From positions 1 through 6,494 of the forward strand of contig JALNVF010000157.1 in the NCBI GenBank assembly GCA_023231445.1: a stretch of 6,494 bases of DNA. The letters are read 5' to 3'. A program made the position numbers and the translations under genes. This document shows, one piece after another, positions 1 through 5,767 of the stretch. Origin of the DNA: Treponema sp. GTDB lineage: Bacteria; Spirochaetota; Spirochaetia; Treponematales; Treponemataceae. Every line of letters starts with the position of its first letter. The first letter of the stretch is position 1. The notes beneath the pieces are model-generated. The model searched no databases and was not told the DNA's origin. It worked only from the letters and a program-made list of their open reading frames with translations.

Positions 1-91
1 AAAAATCGGCATATTCAAGCCACTGATTCAAAAGGAAGGAACAGACAACTCCGGCACAATAAATGATGACAAATACATTTTGAAACTGCAT
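1..91 (-). CDS. N-terminus of a putative membrane protein, possibly an M48-type metallopeptidase (cut by the left edge)
   Basis: Only the first 30 codons are visible; the frame is open from the ATG at 89-91 to the window edge. The predicted peptide starts MQFQNVFVIIYC and holds one hydrophobic stretch of about 18 residues (roughly 5-21), followed by NQWLEYADF. That looks like an N-terminal membrane anchor. A hydrophobic helix followed by a short aromatic/acidic segment is reminiscent of CAAX-processing M48 (Ste24-like) peptidases, but this rests on recall of the family's style and no catalytic HEXXH motif is within view. It lies 42 nt downstream of pyrC on the same strand and in the same frame as pyrC. 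No terminator is visible in the gap, so it could be the fourth operon gene. No clear ribosome binding site precedes the ATG. A TTG at 128-130 in the same frame is another possible start. Confidence 0.45.
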   Translation of the reverse strand, partial: MQFQNVFVIIYCAGVVCSFLLNQWLEYADF

Positions 92-133
92 AGTACTACT
101 TACTATACTGATTTCTGCCTGTTCTGGCAAAGG

Positions 134-1636
134 TTATAAAACTTTTTTCCCGCCGATAAACAATTCGCGGACCCGTCCGGTGAGCGTCATACCGTCAAAC
201 GGCGTAGCCTTTCCCCTGCTTTGAAACTTTGAACTGTCTACCGTCCACTTTTCCTCAGGGTCAGTTAAAACAAGATCCGCATCACAGCCTGATAAGAGCA
301 GCCCCTTATTTAGATGCAGAATACGGCCCGGATTGGCAGACATAAGCTGTGACAGCCTTTTTGCACTGAGCTGCCCTTCTGCGACAAGAACTGTATTGCA
401 TACGGCATACGCAGTCTCAAGCCCCGTAAACCCGGGCGCGCCGCCAGCCTTATCTTCAGACGTATGCGGAGCATGATCTGTCGAAATAACATCGACCGTA
501 CCGTCACGCAATCCTTCAAGAAGAACAACTCTGTCGTCCTCACTGCGGAGCGGTGGATTCACGAGCGCACGGATAAACGGTTCGTCCGTACCACACAGCG
601 CAAGATGATGCGGCGTAACTTCACAGGTTACACGGAATGACTGGTCTGAACGCGGGGGTGGCGTATACCGCGTACCGTCGATCGATGCATCATATGCTGC
701 ATCGGCTTCGTCTGCAGCGTAATCCGCTTCATCATCACGGATACTGTCCTTTGCCGCCCGTACCGCATCCAGTGCAGCTGCTGTGCTCACATGCGCTATA
801 TGGACGTGGCAGCCTGCCTCCCTGGCGATCGCAATATTGCGCAGCGTTGCCGTATTTTCGGCTAATGCAAGAAGATCGTTCGCCTGCGTAAACAGCATCT
901 CGATTTTATCAAGAACTTCCCCCGGAACCTCGTCTTCGTCAATATCTGTCCCCCATGCAGGCAGATGATACTGTTCCATCAGTTTCAATGCTTCCTGCCG
1001 GTATGGTCCGGCGGCGGCTGCAAGTGTCGGTTCCTCGCTGTGGCAGCTTACGATAAGTCCAAGTTTTGAAGCTTTTCGCATTGCTTCCAGCATAACGGCA
1101 GCACTTGCCACGTCGTGTCCGTCTTCCGTGATAAGCGGAACATGAGCGGGGTCAAGAGAATCTATATGACCGGTATCCGTTCCTTGAAAATTCCGGCTGA
1201 TACTTACAGACTGGATAAAATTTACCAGATTAAGGACGGAAGCTTCACCGTCTATGCTCAACGCCATATCGCGGGAAGAGACGACAGGAGTTGTATTCGG
1301 CATGGCAACAACCGTACCGAATCCGCCGGCTGCAGCAGCATGAAGGCCTGAATTCAGATCTTCCTTCTGTGTCTGCCCCGGATAACGGAAATGAGCATGC
1401 ATGTCGATAAAAGCGGGAGAAAGCGTAAGGCCGCCCGCATCATGATATTCGATTGCGCAGTTCGTATATCCGTCCTCTGACAGAACAGAAAGGGCGAGCG
1501 CCTCTACGGTTTTTCGGTTCGTAAAATATCCGGTATACACGGCACGTATCTTGTCGTCAATAACAAGCAGCGCCCCCGGCGTGTCCATAGATTCGTCGAG
1601 CAGACGTGCATTATAAATAAGCAGCGCACTGATCAT
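134..1636 (-). CDS. pyrC: Dihydroorotase, class I, with unusual insertions
   Basis: Cyclises N-carbamoyl-L-aspartate to dihydroorotate, the third step of de novo UMP synthesis, in the cytosol. The amidohydrolase signature is complete in 500 residues: DMHAHFR at 78-84 (metal ligands H80 and H82, substrate-binding R84), MPNTTP at 112-117, TEDG at 170-173 in place of the usual SDDG, CHSEE at 198-202 (H199), HIAHVST at 279-285 (H282), EVTPHH at 339-344, NPPLR at 360-364 and STDHAPH at 385-391 (catalytic D387). Class I enzymes are usually about 420-450 residues. The surplus lies near residues 32-64, 208-255 and 297-333, the last being an acidic, alanine-rich insert. The ATG overlaps the pyrI stop as ATGA, and GGAG at 1645-1648, inside pyrI, lies 8 nt upstream, which supports this start and translational coupling. 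Assignment is secure; the effect of the inserts is unknown. Confidence 0.96.
   Translation of the reverse strand: MISALLIYNARLLDESMDTPGALLVIDDKIRAVYTGYFTNRKTVEALALSVLSEDGYTNCAIEYHDAGGLTLSPAFIDMHAHFRYPGQTQKEDLNSGLHAAAAGGFGTVVAMPNTTPVVSSRDMALSIDGEASVLNLVNFIQSVSISRNFQGTDTGHIDSLDPAHVPLITEDGHDVASAAVMLEAMRKASKLGLIVSCHSEEPTLAAAAGPYRQEALKLMEQYHLPAWGTDIDEDEVPGEVLDKIEMLFTQANDLLALAENTATLRNIAIAREAGCHVHIAHVSTAAALDAVRAAKDSIRDDEADYAADEADAAYDASIDGTRYTPPPRSDQSFRVTCEVTPHHLALCGTDEPFIRALVNPPLRSEDDRVVLLEGLRDGTVDVISTDHAPHTSEDKAGGAPGFTGLETAYAVCNTVLVAEGQLSAKRLSQLMSANPGRILHLNKGLLLSGCDADLVLTDPEEKWTVDSSKFQSRGKATPFDGMTLTGRVRELFIGGKKVL
692..733 (-). repeat. Two degenerate 21-bp tandem repeats within the pyrC insert
   Basis: On the coding strand the two units encode DEADYAA (residues 302-308) and DEADAAY (309-315), followed by a partial third unit DAS. 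They form the core of an insert at residues 297-333 that separates the HIAHVST and EVTPHH motifs of dihydroorotase. The same DNA contains a near-palindrome at 684-703, centred on CATATG, with one mismatched pair. The repeat suggests growth by local duplication. Confidence 0.7.
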
Positions 1637-2085
1637 GTACGCGTCTCCACCGGATTACCACCCTCACCTGCGATATACAGTGCATCGCAGTATTCACAAC
1701 GGTATAATGCCTTTTTTTTATCAACCAGAAGAAAAGTCGACGGGACATAGTGCTCTGTAACGGTTATACAGCGGGGATTCTTGCACTGGAAAACATTCTG
1801 TACCCGCGTAGGAAGTTCCATATTTATTTTCCGTATAATTTTTTCGTCTTTTATAATATTTACACAGATATTAGGATCTATAAAACCAAGTACGGAAAAA
1901 TCAATATCGATAATATTATCGATTTTTATAATATCTTTCTTTCCTGTCTTTTGAGACGGAACATTCATAATAAGCGCCGCCGTAAAAGGAGCGCTGTCAA
2001 GTCCAAGCCACTTGAATATCCGCCATCCGGAACCTGCCCGGATATGATCGATGACAAGACCGTTTTTAATCGTATCTACGTTCAT
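1633..2085 (-). CDS. pyrI: Aspartate carbamoyltransferase regulatory chain
   Basis: Non-catalytic chain that binds CTP/ATP (and UTP) and joins catalytic PyrB trimers in E. coli-type ATCase (c6r6). The 150 residues span the whole family length. The N-terminal allosteric domain has the VIDHI motif at 11-15 (D13, H14, matching nucleotide ligands D19 and H20 of the E. coli chain), KKDIIKID at 49-56 (K54 matching K60) and K86 (matching K94). The C-terminal zinc domain has C101, C106, C130 and C133, with the same spacing as the four zinc cysteines of E. coli PyrI (109, 114, 138, 141). So both zinc binding and allosteric control look intact. It follows pyrB by 17 nt, with a strong ribosome binding site at 2094-2100, and overlaps pyrC by 4 nt. 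Residue correspondences are from memory of the E. coli protein, aligned by eye. Confidence 0.96.
   Translation of the reverse strand: MNVDTIKNGLVIDHIRAGSGWRIFKWLGLDSAPFTAALIMNVPSQKTGKKDIIKIDNIIDIDFSVLGFIDPNICVNIIKDEKIIRKINMELPTRVQNVFQCKNPRCITVTEHYVPSTFLLVDKKKALYRCEYCDALYIAGEGGNPVETRT
1645..1648 (-). promoter_or_regulatory. Ribosome binding site of pyrC, inside pyrI
   Basis: GGAG on the minus strand, 8 nt before the pyrC ATG, lies in the last codons of pyrI. It fixes the pyrC start and, with the ATGA overlap, implies coupled translation of the two genes. Confidence 0.75.
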
Positions 2086-2093
2086 TTATCAGA

Positions 2094-2100
2094 CCTCCTT
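2094..2100 (-). promoter_or_regulatory. Ribosome binding site of pyrI
   Basis: AAGGAGG on the minus strand, a full Shine-Dalgarno match 8 nt before the pyrI ATG. It fills most of the 17-nt gap after the pyrB stop, so pyrI should be translated efficiently and does not depend only on coupling. Confidence 0.85.
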
Positions 2101-2102
2101 TT

Positions 2103-3026
2103 TTACAGACATCCGGTAATCTTTGAAATGAGTGCCATACGCGCAAACATACCGTATTTTACCTGCTTAAAATATGCAGCCCGCGGATCATCATCGACTG
2201 CAGGTGAAATTTCGTTCACCCTCGGCAGCGGATGAAGCACTATCATATCTTTACGTGCAAGCCGCATCTTCTCTTTATCGAGAATATAACTGTCCTTCAG
2301 ACGGATATAATCCTGTTCGTTGAAGAACCGTTCTTTCTGAACACGCGTCATGTACAGAATATCAAGTTTATCTATAACGTCTTCAAGCCGGGTCGCCGTT
2401 TCATATCCTATTCCGGCAGGGGTAAGGACGTTTTCCACAATATATTCGGGAATCGTCAATTCGTGCGGACTGATAAAAATGAATTTATTGCCCTTATACC
2501 TGCACATCGCCTGTACAAGGCTGTGTACTGTCCGTCCGAATTTAAGATCGCCGCAAAAACCGATCGTATGTCCTTCGAAACCACCCCTGAGCTGTCTGAT
2601 TGTCACAAGGTCCGTAAGTGTCTGGGTCGGATGAAAATGACCGCCGTCTCCGGCATTAACAACAGGACAGGCAGAATATTTACTGGCAAGGAGTGCCGCA
2701 CCCTCCTTGGGAGTCCGCATAGCAATAATATCTACATACGATGACACAACACGGATTGTATCGGCAAGGGTTTCGCCTTTTGATGCAGAGCTGCTCTGCG
2801 CATCGGCAAAACCTTCCACAGATCCGCCCAGATGAAGCATAGCAGCTTCAAATGAAAGGCGTGTTCTGGTACTTGGCTCAAAAAAAAGTGTCGCGAGAAT
2901 TTTCCCGCGACACACATCCTGAAAAGCAGCTGGATCAACAATCATCTGTTCTGCAAGAGAACAAATTTCATCGATTTCTTCCACAGAAAGGTCATCCGGT
3001 TCAATTAGGTGACGTCCTTTTAACAT
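2103..3026 (-). CDS. pyrB: Aspartate carbamoyltransferase catalytic chain
   Basis: Condenses carbamoyl phosphate with aspartate to give N-carbamoyl-aspartate, the committed step of pyrimidine synthesis. Numbered from the ATG at 3024-3026 (307 residues; E. coli PyrB has about 310), the carbamoyl-phosphate loop STRT falls at 52-55, exactly as in E. coli. Others are K83 in SKGETLAD, R104 in AMRTP, H132 in HPTQT, R165 in LKFGRTVH, R228 and Q230 in TRVQKER, and HPLPR at 265-269. All known active-site residues appear present. The frame stays open up to an ATG at 3062, but I reject that start: it lies upstream of the predicted -10 box, whereas GGAGGA at 3034-3039 sits 7 nt before the 3026 ATG. It is the first gene of pyrB-pyrI-pyrC. 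The sequence encoding RGKILATLFFE also forms a terminator-like hairpin with a U tract, listed separately. Confidence 0.97.
   Translation of the reverse strand: MLKGRHLIEPDDLSVEEIDEICSLAEQMIVDPAAFQDVCRGKILATLFFEPSTRTRLSFEAAMLHLGGSVEGFADAQSSSASKGETLADTIRVVSSYVDIIAMRTPKEGAALLASKYSACPVVNAGDGGHFHPTQTLTDLVTIRQLRGGFEGHTIGFCGDLKFGRTVHSLVQAMCRYKGNKFIFISPHELTIPEYIVENVLTPAGIGYETATRLEDVIDKLDILYMTRVQKERFFNEQDYIRLKDSYILDKEKMRLARKDMIVLHPLPRVNEISPAVDDDPRAAYFKQVKYGMFARMALISKITGCL
2880..2913 (-). terminator. Intrinsic-terminator-like hairpin inside pyrB, sense direction (candidate attenuator)
   Basis: Reading the minus strand, GTGTCGCGGGA (2913-2903) can pair with TCTCGCGACAC (2898-2888). This gives an 11-bp GC-rich stem with one G-U pair and a 4-nt loop, followed at once by eight Ts (2887-2880). 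It occupies about nt 114-147 of the pyrB coding sequence and would end a transcript of about 165 nt. Every base also codes for protein (CRGKILATLFF), so ribosomes translating close behind RNA polymerase would keep it open. That it terminates transcription is inferred from sequence shape only. Confidence 0.6.
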
Positions 3027-3033
3027 GGTAAAG

Positions 3034-3039
3034 TCCTCC
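3034..3039 (-). promoter_or_regulatory. Ribosome binding site of pyrB, deciding its start
   Basis: GGAGGA on the minus strand, 7 nt before the ATG at 3024-3026. It selects that ATG over the in-frame ATG at 3062, which has no such site and is upstream of the predicted transcription start. Confidence 0.85.
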
Positions 3040-3052
3040 AGACATTTTTTCG

Positions 3053-3081
3053 AGTATATCACAAATCAAATCAGGTGTAAA
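3053..3081 (-). promoter_or_regulatory. Sigma-70 type promoter of the pyrBIC operon
   Basis: On the minus strand there is a -35 box TTTACA (3081-3076), a 17-nt spacer, and a -10 box TATACT (3058-3053) preceded by TGA, which makes an extended -10. Each box matches consensus at 5 of 6 positions. Transcription should start near 3045-3047 in a run of As, leaving only about 20 nt of leader before the pyrB ATG. There is no room for a PyrR-type leader attenuator or an E. coli-type pyrL leader upstream of pyrB. Confidence 0.75.
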
Positions 3082-3096
3082 CAAAAGTTGTTTTCG

Positions 3097-3125
3097 ATGA
3101 CATAAAAGAAGTATAGGTATATACT
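3097..3125 (+). promoter_or_regulatory. Promoter of the phosphohexomutase gene, placed for a leaderless mRNA
   Basis: A -35 box ATGACA (3097-3102), a 17-nt spacer and a -10 box TATACT (3120-3125); each box matches consensus at 5 of 6 positions. Only 6 nt separate the -10 box from the ATG at 3132, so the expected start point is at or next to the A of the start codon. It is back to back with the pyrB promoter; the two -35 boxes are 15 bp apart. Confidence 0.6.
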
Positions 3126-3131
3126 GAATTC

Positions 3132-4643
3132 ATGACAGACTCTGAAATACTAAAGCTGCAGAACGGCAGCGATATTCGTGGAACAGCCGTCGAAGGTGTC
3201 GAAGGCGAGCACGTCAATCTTACAGAAGATGTATGCAACCGTATAGGGCAGGCTTTTTCCCTGTGGCTTGCAGAAAAACTCAATAAACCGGCAGCGTCGC
3301 TTAAAATAGGTATCGGACGGGATGCACGCATTTCCGGCCCGGCACTGGGAACGGCCGTCGCTCACGGACTTGCTGCCAGCGGATCGACCGTCGTCGACTG
3401 TAAACTAGCAACGACACCGGCAATGTTCATGTCTATTGTATTTCCTGAAACAAAATACGACGGCGCAGTAATGATAACGGCAAGCCATCTTCCTTTTAAC
3501 CGCAACGGTATAAAGTTTTTTGACAAAGACGGAGGACTGGAACATGAGGACATTACCGCAATTCTCAAAAAAGCATGGAGTCTTCCGGTTGAAAAAGCAG
3601 ACATTTCAAAATGCAGTACATTCGAACTTCTTTCCCTTTATGCAAAACATCTGATAAATACTATCTGCAGAGAGCTTAATGCCGGTGAAAACTCAAAACC
3701 GCTCCAAGGACTTAAAATCGTTGTCGATGCAGGAAACGGTGATGCAGGCTTTTTCGTAAGCAGCATATTGAATCCGCTCGGTGCAGATACGACCGGCAGC
3801 CAGTTCCTTGAACCTGACGGAATGTTCCCGAATCATATTCCGAACCCGGAAAACAAGGCGGCAATGGAAGCCGTACGCAGTGCAACTGTTAACAACCATG
3901 CAGACCTCGGACTCATATTCGACACGGATGTGGACCGCATGTCTGCAGTCTTCCATACGGGAACGGAAGTCAACAGAGACGCCATAATTGCGCTCGTTTC
4001 CGCAATACTTGCACCGTCTTATCCGGGCGGCACTATCGTTACCGACTCCGTAACTTCCGACAGACTTACGGCCTTCCTGCAGGATACACTCGGAATGAAG
4101 CATCTGCGGTATATGCGCGGTTATAAAAACGTTATAGATAAATGTAAAGAACTTAACAGTAAGGGTATTGTTTCTCCGCTCGCAATGGAAACATCGGGAC
4201 ACGGGGCGCTTAAAGACAACTATTACCTTGACGACGGCGCATTCCTTGCCGTAAAACTGATAATTGCCGTTGCTCAGGCGGCCGGACAGGGAAAGAAAAT
4301 CGACAGCCTCATTGCAAAACTGCCGCCTCTCGTCGAAGAGGGAGAATACCGCTTTAAGATTACTGCTCCCGACTTCAAGGCTTACGGCAGTAACGTACTG
4401 GCAGAATTCAAAAAACGGGCAGAAAAAGCCGGATACGATATGCCCGAATCATATGAAGGTATCCGTATTTCGTTCCACGACAGTCAGATTCAGGGATGGA
4501 TGCTGCTCCGTATGAGCCTGCATGATCCTGTCATGCCTCTTAATATAGAAGGTGGACGAAAAGGTGATCTGGCAAAAATTGTTAAAATTGCGCAGAACCT
4601 GCTCACCGGATTCGACAGGCTTGATATGTCGAGTCTGAAATAA
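3132..4643 (+). CDS. Alpha-D-phosphohexomutase (phosphomannomutase/phosphoglucomutase family)
   Basis: Predicted cytosolic enzyme moving a phosphate between C1 and C6 of a hexose phosphate through a phosphoserine intermediate; the sugar cannot be told from sequence. All four domain signatures appear in 503 residues: substrate loop NGSDIRGTA at 11-19, catalytic-serine loop TASHLPFNRNGIK at 116-128 (S118), metal loop DTDVDR at 264-269 (D264, D266, D268) instead of the usual DGDGDR, sugar-binding loop ETSGHGA at 353-359, and a C-terminal phosphate site around LLRMSLHDP at 458-466. The DTDVDR and SLHDP variants recall the subfamily that includes plant plastid homologues, from memory. No Shine-Dalgarno precedes the ATG and an in-frame TAG lies at 3114-3116. 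The first domain motif begins at residue 11, so this ATG is the only plausible start. The gene is divergent from pyrB and its TAA directly abuts the stop of the convergent HD-domain gene. Confidence 0.92.
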   Translation: MTDSEILKLQNGSDIRGTAVEGVEGEHVNLTEDVCNRIGQAFSLWLAEKLNKPAASLKIGIGRDARISGPALGTAVAHGLAASGSTVVDCKLATTPAMFMSIVFPETKYDGAVMITASHLPFNRNGIKFFDKDGGLEHEDITAILKKAWSLPVEKADISKCSTFELLSLYAKHLINTICRELNAGENSKPLQGLKIVVDAGNGDAGFFVSSILNPLGADTTGSQFLEPDGMFPNHIPNPENKAAMEAVRSATVNNHADLGLIFDTDVDRMSAVFHTGTEVNRDAIIALVSAILAPSYPGGTIVTDSVTSDRLTAFLQDTLGMKHLRYMRGYKNVIDKCKELNSKGIVSPLAMETSGHGALKDNYYLDDGAFLAVKLIIAVAQAAGQGKKIDSLIAKLPPLVEEGEYRFKITAPDFKAYGSNVLAEFKKRAEKAGYDMPESYEGIRISFHDSQIQGWMLLRMSLHDPVMPLNIEGGRKGDLAKIVKIAQNLLTGFDRLDMSSLK

Positions 4644-5756
4644 TCACATAAGTTTAACACAGCCATAGGGAGAATCGGAATATGACAGAAAGTCGCTGAT
4701 AATCCGGGCTGCATATGAAGAAACATCACCAAGGCGGCGGGCTTCATACAATCCGCCGCTTTTATTTATTCCTGATACAACAAGGGGATTTATATACCGC
4801 TGTTTTACTTTAAGAGACACGCAGAAATAGCCGGGAAGCGGTTTGTCAGTATGTTCGACATGCGTCATTGTCCTGAACGTCCGGTACAGACGCTCAAAAC
4901 CGGAATCGCCGCAATATGAATCAAACATCCGGATCACATCAGCTTCACTGTACGTATAGCAGTCGTTCTCTAAAAGCAGTCCGAGACTTACTGCTCTGTT
5001 AATAAGTTCACCAAGCATCTGCAGCGTAAGTTTGTTCTCATTAAGCTGAAGCACATGGCCTGTATTGCAGAACCTGCGGCAGTATTCCTCCGCAACATGC
5101 AGAGTGCGGAAGCCTGGTTCGGGATTTCCGTTTTCACTGCGGCAGAGTACTATATCGTCATACGTATCCGCAATATCATCAAGCGTCCAGCTGCCTTCAA
5201 GCACCATTCCGGACGGAAACATATATTCCAGACGGTCAGCAGAAAGATGCGGAACTTCATTGTCGGCAACGGGATACCGGTGATAGTCTGCGACCTGATC
5301 CACTGTCAAACCATCAGCAGCCAGTCTGCTGAAGAGCGATTTGTCGGTCTGTACCATGCGGATATTTCCGTCTTCGGTACTTTTCTGTGTCAACGCATCC
5401 CCTTTTCTGAAATCTGCCGCATGACTGAAAACAGGTGTTGAAACATCATGCAGCAGTCCTGCAAGCGTCTGCGCTTTATCATGAGTAAAATGCCAGATAA
5501 TGAGCGCCACACCGATACTGTGATCAAGACGGGAATAATAAAATCTGTTGCGGTACAGCGGGGTCCAGTCTGTTCCACAGAGCAGACCTATCCCGGAAAG
5601 CCGCTGAAGAAGCGGCAGTTCTATATAACCGGAAAGAAAACCGGGAAAATCCGGGGAAAGTATTCTATAATAGTCATCTGTTGAAGGTACGGCAGCAGCG
5701 GGATACATTGTAAGCATCGTATCCCACGTGAGCGTACTGAACCTGTTTTCCGGCAT
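4644..5756 (-). CDS. HD-domain protein, putative phosphohydrolase
   Basis: Predicted metal-dependent phosphohydrolase of 370 residues; substrate unknown. The HD metal-binding set is visible: H79 in SRLDHSIGVA, H103-D104 in LAGLLHDVSTPVFSH, and D174 in LSADRLEYMF. The layout (YSRLDHS, then LLHDxxxPxFSH, then a later D) resembles the COG1078/SAMHD1-like dNTP triphosphohydrolase group more than dGTPase or (p)ppGpp enzymes, by recall. The C-terminal half (about 215-370) shows no motif I recognise. No signal peptide or membrane segment is evident. The ATG lies 11 nt after the stop of the SPFH gene with no good ribosome binding site, so the start is uncertain (M14 and M17 are alternatives). Coupling to the upstream gene is likely. 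The TGA stop is immediately adjacent to the mutase TAA on the other strand. Confidence 0.82.
   Translation of the reverse strand: MPENRFSTLTWDTMLTMYPAAAVPSTDDYYRILSPDFPGFLSGYIELPLLQRLSGIGLLCGTDWTPLYRNRFYYSRLDHSIGVALIIWHFTHDKAQTLAGLLHDVSTPVFSHAADFRKGDALTQKSTEDGNIRMVQTDKSLFSRLAADGLTVDQVADYHRYPVADNEVPHLSADRLEYMFPSGMVLEGSWTLDDIADTYDDIVLCRSENGNPEPGFRTLHVAEEYCRRFCNTGHVLQLNENKLTLQMLGELINRAVSLGLLLENDCYTYSEADVIRMFDSYCGDSGFERLYRTFRTMTHVEHTDKPLPGYFCVSLKVKQRYINPLVVSGINKSGGLYEARRLGDVSSYAARIISDFLSYSDSPYGCVKLM
4731..4770 (+). terminator. Intrinsic terminator for the phosphohexomutase gene, inside the convergent HD gene
   Basis: AAGGCGGCGG (4731-4740) can pair with CCGCCGCTTT (4753-4762), a 10-bp stem with one G-U pair and a 12-nt loop. 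TTTTATTTATT (4760-4770) follows on the plus strand. It lies about 90 nt past the mutase stop codon, and no better candidate exists nearer. The minus strand has no U tract after the hairpin, so it should work in one direction only. The same bases encode part of the HD protein (NKSGGLYEARRLG). Confidence 0.6.
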
Positions 5757-5767
5757 TAGTAATGATA

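Noticed and set aside
2..139. Plus-strand open frame at the left edge ending in TAA at 137-139, possibly the tail of a convergent gene
   Set aside because: It is antiparallel to the minus-strand frame that has a clear hydrophobic N-terminus; its own translation shows no recognisable feature. It cannot be fully excluded from this short stretch.
1711..1720. A-AAA-AAG slippery heptamer in pyrI codons 123-125, in the right frame for a -1 shift, and pyrC lies in the -1 frame, suggesting a PyrI-PyrC fusion
   Set aside because: The -1 frame meets TGA at 1694-1696, a few codons after the slip site, so no fusion with pyrC can form; ATGA coupling explains the overlap.
2687..2709. Inverted repeat CAAGGAG / CTCCTTG with a 9-nt loop inside pyrB
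   Set aside because: A 7-bp stem with no T tract on either side, encoding ordinary ATCase sequence (PKEGAALLA); likely chance.
1750..2744. Long plus-strand open frames opposite pyrI and pyrB
   Set aside because: They have no family motifs, are basic or low in sense, and lie opposite genes with complete, conserved active sites; they are shadows.
3083..3094. AAAA-GTTG-TTTT dyad between the divergent promoters, considered as an operator
   Set aside because: 4-bp AT arms are expected by chance in an AT-rich spacer; no known operator was recognised.
4612..4632. Inverted repeat TCGACA / TGTCGA at the end of the mutase gene, considered as a two-way terminator for the convergent pair
   Set aside because: Only 6 bp and no T tract on either strand; the hairpin at 4731-4770 is far better for the plus strand.
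5600..5616. GCCGCT / AGCGGC hairpin in the HD gene followed by TTT on the minus strand
   Set aside because: The 6-bp stem and three Ts are too weak for a terminator.
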